Source: Myxococcaceae bacterium
GTDB taxonomy: Bacteria; Myxococcota_A; Polyangia; Polyangiales; Ga0077539
Direction: 5' to 3'
Assembly (NCBI GenBank): GCA_004297725.1
Contig: SCUS01000072.1
Location: 1 to 35,379 of the forward strand
Length of the DNA: 35,379 nucleotides
The translations under genes were made by a program, and so were the position numbers. Shown piece by piece: positions 33,660 through 35,379 of this stretch. The stretch's first letter is position 1, and every line of letters starts with the position of its first letter. The notes under the pieces were generated by a model. That model was not told the DNA's origin, made no database searches, and saw nothing but the letters and a program-made list of their open reading frames with translations.

Positions 33660-35169
33660 AGCCTCCGCTCATCATCGACGGTCGCCCCGCCGGGAGCGTC
33701 ACCACCATGCGCGCCCCTTCCCTCCCGTCGCCGCGGCTGAGCGCGGTGATCGAGCCGCCCGCCTGCTCGACGATCGCCGCGCTGGTCGCCAGCCCGAGGC
33801 CCGTCCCCTCCCCCGCCGGCTTGGTGGTGAAGAAGGGCTCGAAGATCCTCTCTCGCAGCGCGTCGGGGATGCCCGGCCCGTCGTCCTCGACCTCGATGAT
33901 CACCCTGGCGTCGTCGAGCCTCGCGCGCAGGGCGATCTCCCCCTTCGATCGCCCGTCGCCCCGTATCGCGTCCGCCGCGTTGAGCGCCAGGTTGAGCACC
34001 ACCTGCACCAGCCGGTCGCTGGAGACGCCCACCGTGGGAAGCGCCTCCTCGACCTCCACCGACAGCGCGACGTCCCTCATCGCCTTCTGCGGCTGCAGCA
34101 GCTTTCGCACCTGCTCGATGGCGTCTCGCACCTCGGCGTTGGGCTCCACCGGGGCGCCGTCGGCCCTCGGCGGGGCGGCCGAGCCGGGGGCCGCGCGCGC
34201 GTAGTCGAGCAGCTGCCGCACCGTCCGGTGGATGCGCTGCGCCTCGTTGCCGATGCGCCCCGCGAAGTCATGGATCTCGTCCTCCTCCAGGCCGCCGTCT
34301 CGCATCACGTCCGAGAGGCCCACGATCGCCGCCAGGGGGTTTCCCACCTCGTGCGCGATGCCCGCCGCGAGGCGCCCCACCATGGCCAGCCGCTCTCCGC
34401 GCACCACCTGCTCCTGCGCCCGCCGCAGCCCCGCGCTGGCCTTCTCCAGCTCGGTCACCTGCTGCGACAGCTCCGACTCCCTCGCGGCGAGCTGGTCGGT
34501 CATGCGGTTGAAGGCGCTCGCGGCGCGCACCACCTCCGCGGCCCCTCGCTCCTCCGCGCGCACGTCCCGGCGCCCCGCCGCCACGCGCTCGGCGGCGCGG
34601 GTGAGGCCCTCCATGGGCCGCACGATCCAGCGGGTGAGCGCGAGGTACACCACCCCGAGCGCGAGCATCCCCGAGAGGCCCGTGTAGAGCAGCACCGCCG
34701 TCGGCACCGTGCGCTCCGCGGCGCCAGGGGCCAGCGACGACTCGGCGACGAAGATCCCTCGCGACGGCAGCAGCACCACCACGGCCATCACCTCGCCGGA
34801 CACCCGCACGTCGTCGAAGGGCGGCGGGTGCTGCGACACGGGCAGTTGCAGCGACCCGACCATGGCCTGGAGCACGCCGTTCTTGTCGTAGAGCGCCGCC
34901 CCCGAGAGGCCCCCTTCGCCCACGCTGGCCGCGAGCAGCGGCTGCACCTGCGTGGGATCGAGCGTGAGCGACACCTCCCCGGCGACGGCCCTGGACAGGG
35001 TCATCCCCAGGCGACGCCTCGCGATGCGCCCTGAGGCGGCGGTGAGCGGGTGCACCGCGGCGAGCGCGAGCGTCGCGGAGATGGCCAGCGTGCCGAGCAG
35101 CGCCAGGGCGAATTGCGCGCGCAGTCCAAGGCCCCGGCGTTCGTCCAACATCGCCACGATGATGCCCAC
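33646..35169 (-). CDS. Membrane histidine kinase with HAMP domain
   Basis: A 507-residue sensor. The GTG at 35169 is preferred because GGGAGGG lies six bases upstream; an ATG at 35151 is an alternative, and the frame is open to 35316. A first membrane helix lies at about residues 18-38, an extracytoplasmic domain to about 150, a second helix at about 155-178, then HAMP (RWIVRPMEGLTRAAERVAAG), a coiled coil, and the kinase. The phosphorylated His is in GIAHEVGNPLAAIVGL. ATPase boxes are NLALNAADAI, DDGPGIP, FEPFFTTK and GTGLGLA. It resembles NtrB/ZraS-type kinases that feed sigma-54 regulators; the partner is not in the window. Its end overlaps the DUF268 gene tail to tail by 14 bases. Confidence 0.92.
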   Translation of the reverse strand: MGIIVAMLDERRGLGLRAQFALALLGTLAISATLALAAVHPLTAASGRIARRRLGMTLSRAVAGEVSLTLDPTQVQPLLAASVGEGGLSGAALYDKNGVLQAMVGSLQLPVSQHPPPFDDVRVSGEVMAVVVLLPSRGIFVAESSLAPGAAERTVPTAVLLYTGLSGMLALGVVYLALTRWIVRPMEGLTRAAERVAAGRRDVRAEERGAAEVVRAASAFNRMTDQLAARESELSQQVTELEKASAGLRRAQEQVVRGERLAMVGRLAAGIAHEVGNPLAAIVGLSDVMRDGGLEEDEIHDFAGRIGNEAQRIHRTVRQLLDYARAAPGSAAPPRADGAPVEPNAEVRDAIEQVRKLLQPQKAMRDVALSVEVEEALPTVGVSSDRLVQVVLNLALNAADAIRGDGRSKGEIALRARLDDARVIIEVEDDGPGIPDALRERIFEPFFTTKPAGEGTGLGLATSAAIVEQAGGSITALSRGDGREGARMVVTLPAGRPSMMSGGFSAG

Positions 35170-35225
35170 GGCGGGCCCTCCCGCGCCACCGCGCGCTCGA
35201 GCGACCGACCACGCCCACGGACGAC

Positions 35226-35246
35226 GCCTCACCCGGAGCGAAGCGG
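35226..35246. repeat. 21-base direct repeat, copy 1
   Basis: The 21 bases starting GCCTCACCCGGAGCGAAGCG recur exactly at 35279-35299, 53 bases on. They lie upstream of the membrane histidine kinase start and could be regulator sites or a slippage duplication. Confidence 0.6.
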
Positions 35247-35278
35247 AGGGGCGCGCCCGCCAAGGCCAGCCCAACGCG

Positions 35279-35299
35279 GCCTCACCCGGAGCGAAGCGG
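35279..35299. repeat. 21-base direct repeat, copy 2
   Basis: Exact second copy of 35226-35246. The remaining bases to the window end (35300-35379) hold no recognisable feature. Confidence 0.6.
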
Positions 35300-35379
35300 C
35301 TGTCCTCTGGTCTCATTTCTGACGGTGGGTGCGTTGGCTTCTGGGCCCCCTTCCCCGCTGCCGCGCGCCCTCCCCCCGC

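Overview
The window is very GC-rich DNA, with strong third-position G/C by eye, of a type typical of Myxococcota, probably a Polyangia-like lineage. The pointers are bacterial enhancer-binding proteins of the REC and FHA kinds, a MglA-like GTPase with roadblock partners, a PATAN (DUF4388) response regulator, and large Cys-rich, RCC1 and FG-GAP lipoproteins with Asp/Ala/Pro linkers. Genus cannot be named from sequence alone. No rRNA, tRNA or CRISPR array was seen.

Layout. 1-1.5 kb: the end of a heavy-metal RND efflux pump gene, a cupredoxin lipoprotein and a small membrane protein. 1.65-4.4 kb (minus strand): a three-gene operon of an unrecognised helical protein, a PtuA-like ATPase and a PtuB-like HNH nuclease, resembling Septu antiphage defence. 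Two copies of one perfect palindrome bracket it. 4.6-9.8 kb: an RCC1-repeat lipoprotein divergent from an M13-family metallopeptidase lipoprotein. 9.85-15 kb (minus strand): a signalling block. A coupled histidine kinase and sigma-54 response regulator lie upstream of a roadblock protein, a REC-PATAN-roadblock protein and a MglA-like GTPase. A good sigma-54 promoter with an upstream dyad precedes the last three. 15-19.9 kb: a 0.67 kb gene-free, AT-richer stretch, an FHA-type sigma-54 activator, and a divergent Cys-rich lipoprotein with its own candidate sigma-54 site.

20-30 kb is a rearranged region. It holds a TPR-like lipoprotein, a decayed toxin-antitoxin copy fused to an ankyrin-like start, a 14-repeat FG-GAP lipoprotein, a decayed copy of a helicase promoter and 5' end, an intact ParE/RelE-type toxin-antitoxin pair, a histidine kinase whose PAS domain carries the photoactive-yellow-protein active-site residues, and an intact XPB-like helicase plus DUF790 (Bax1-type) nuclease pair. 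Near-identical operator-like dyads sit before both the intact and the decayed helicase copies. A 90-bp foldback element with 9-bp flanking repeats lies between the operators and the intact helicase. 30.2-33.7 kb: a surface polysaccharide set (GT2 glycosyltransferase, flippase, DUF268 methyltransferase-like protein). 33.6-35.2 kb: a convergent membrane histidine kinase.

The best candidates for new biology are the palindrome-bracketed PtuAB-like operon with a third gene, the sigma-54-controlled GTPase/roadblock module, and the TA-X-helicase duplication with its operator array and PYP-like kinase. All functional assignments are from reading motifs; no database search was run.
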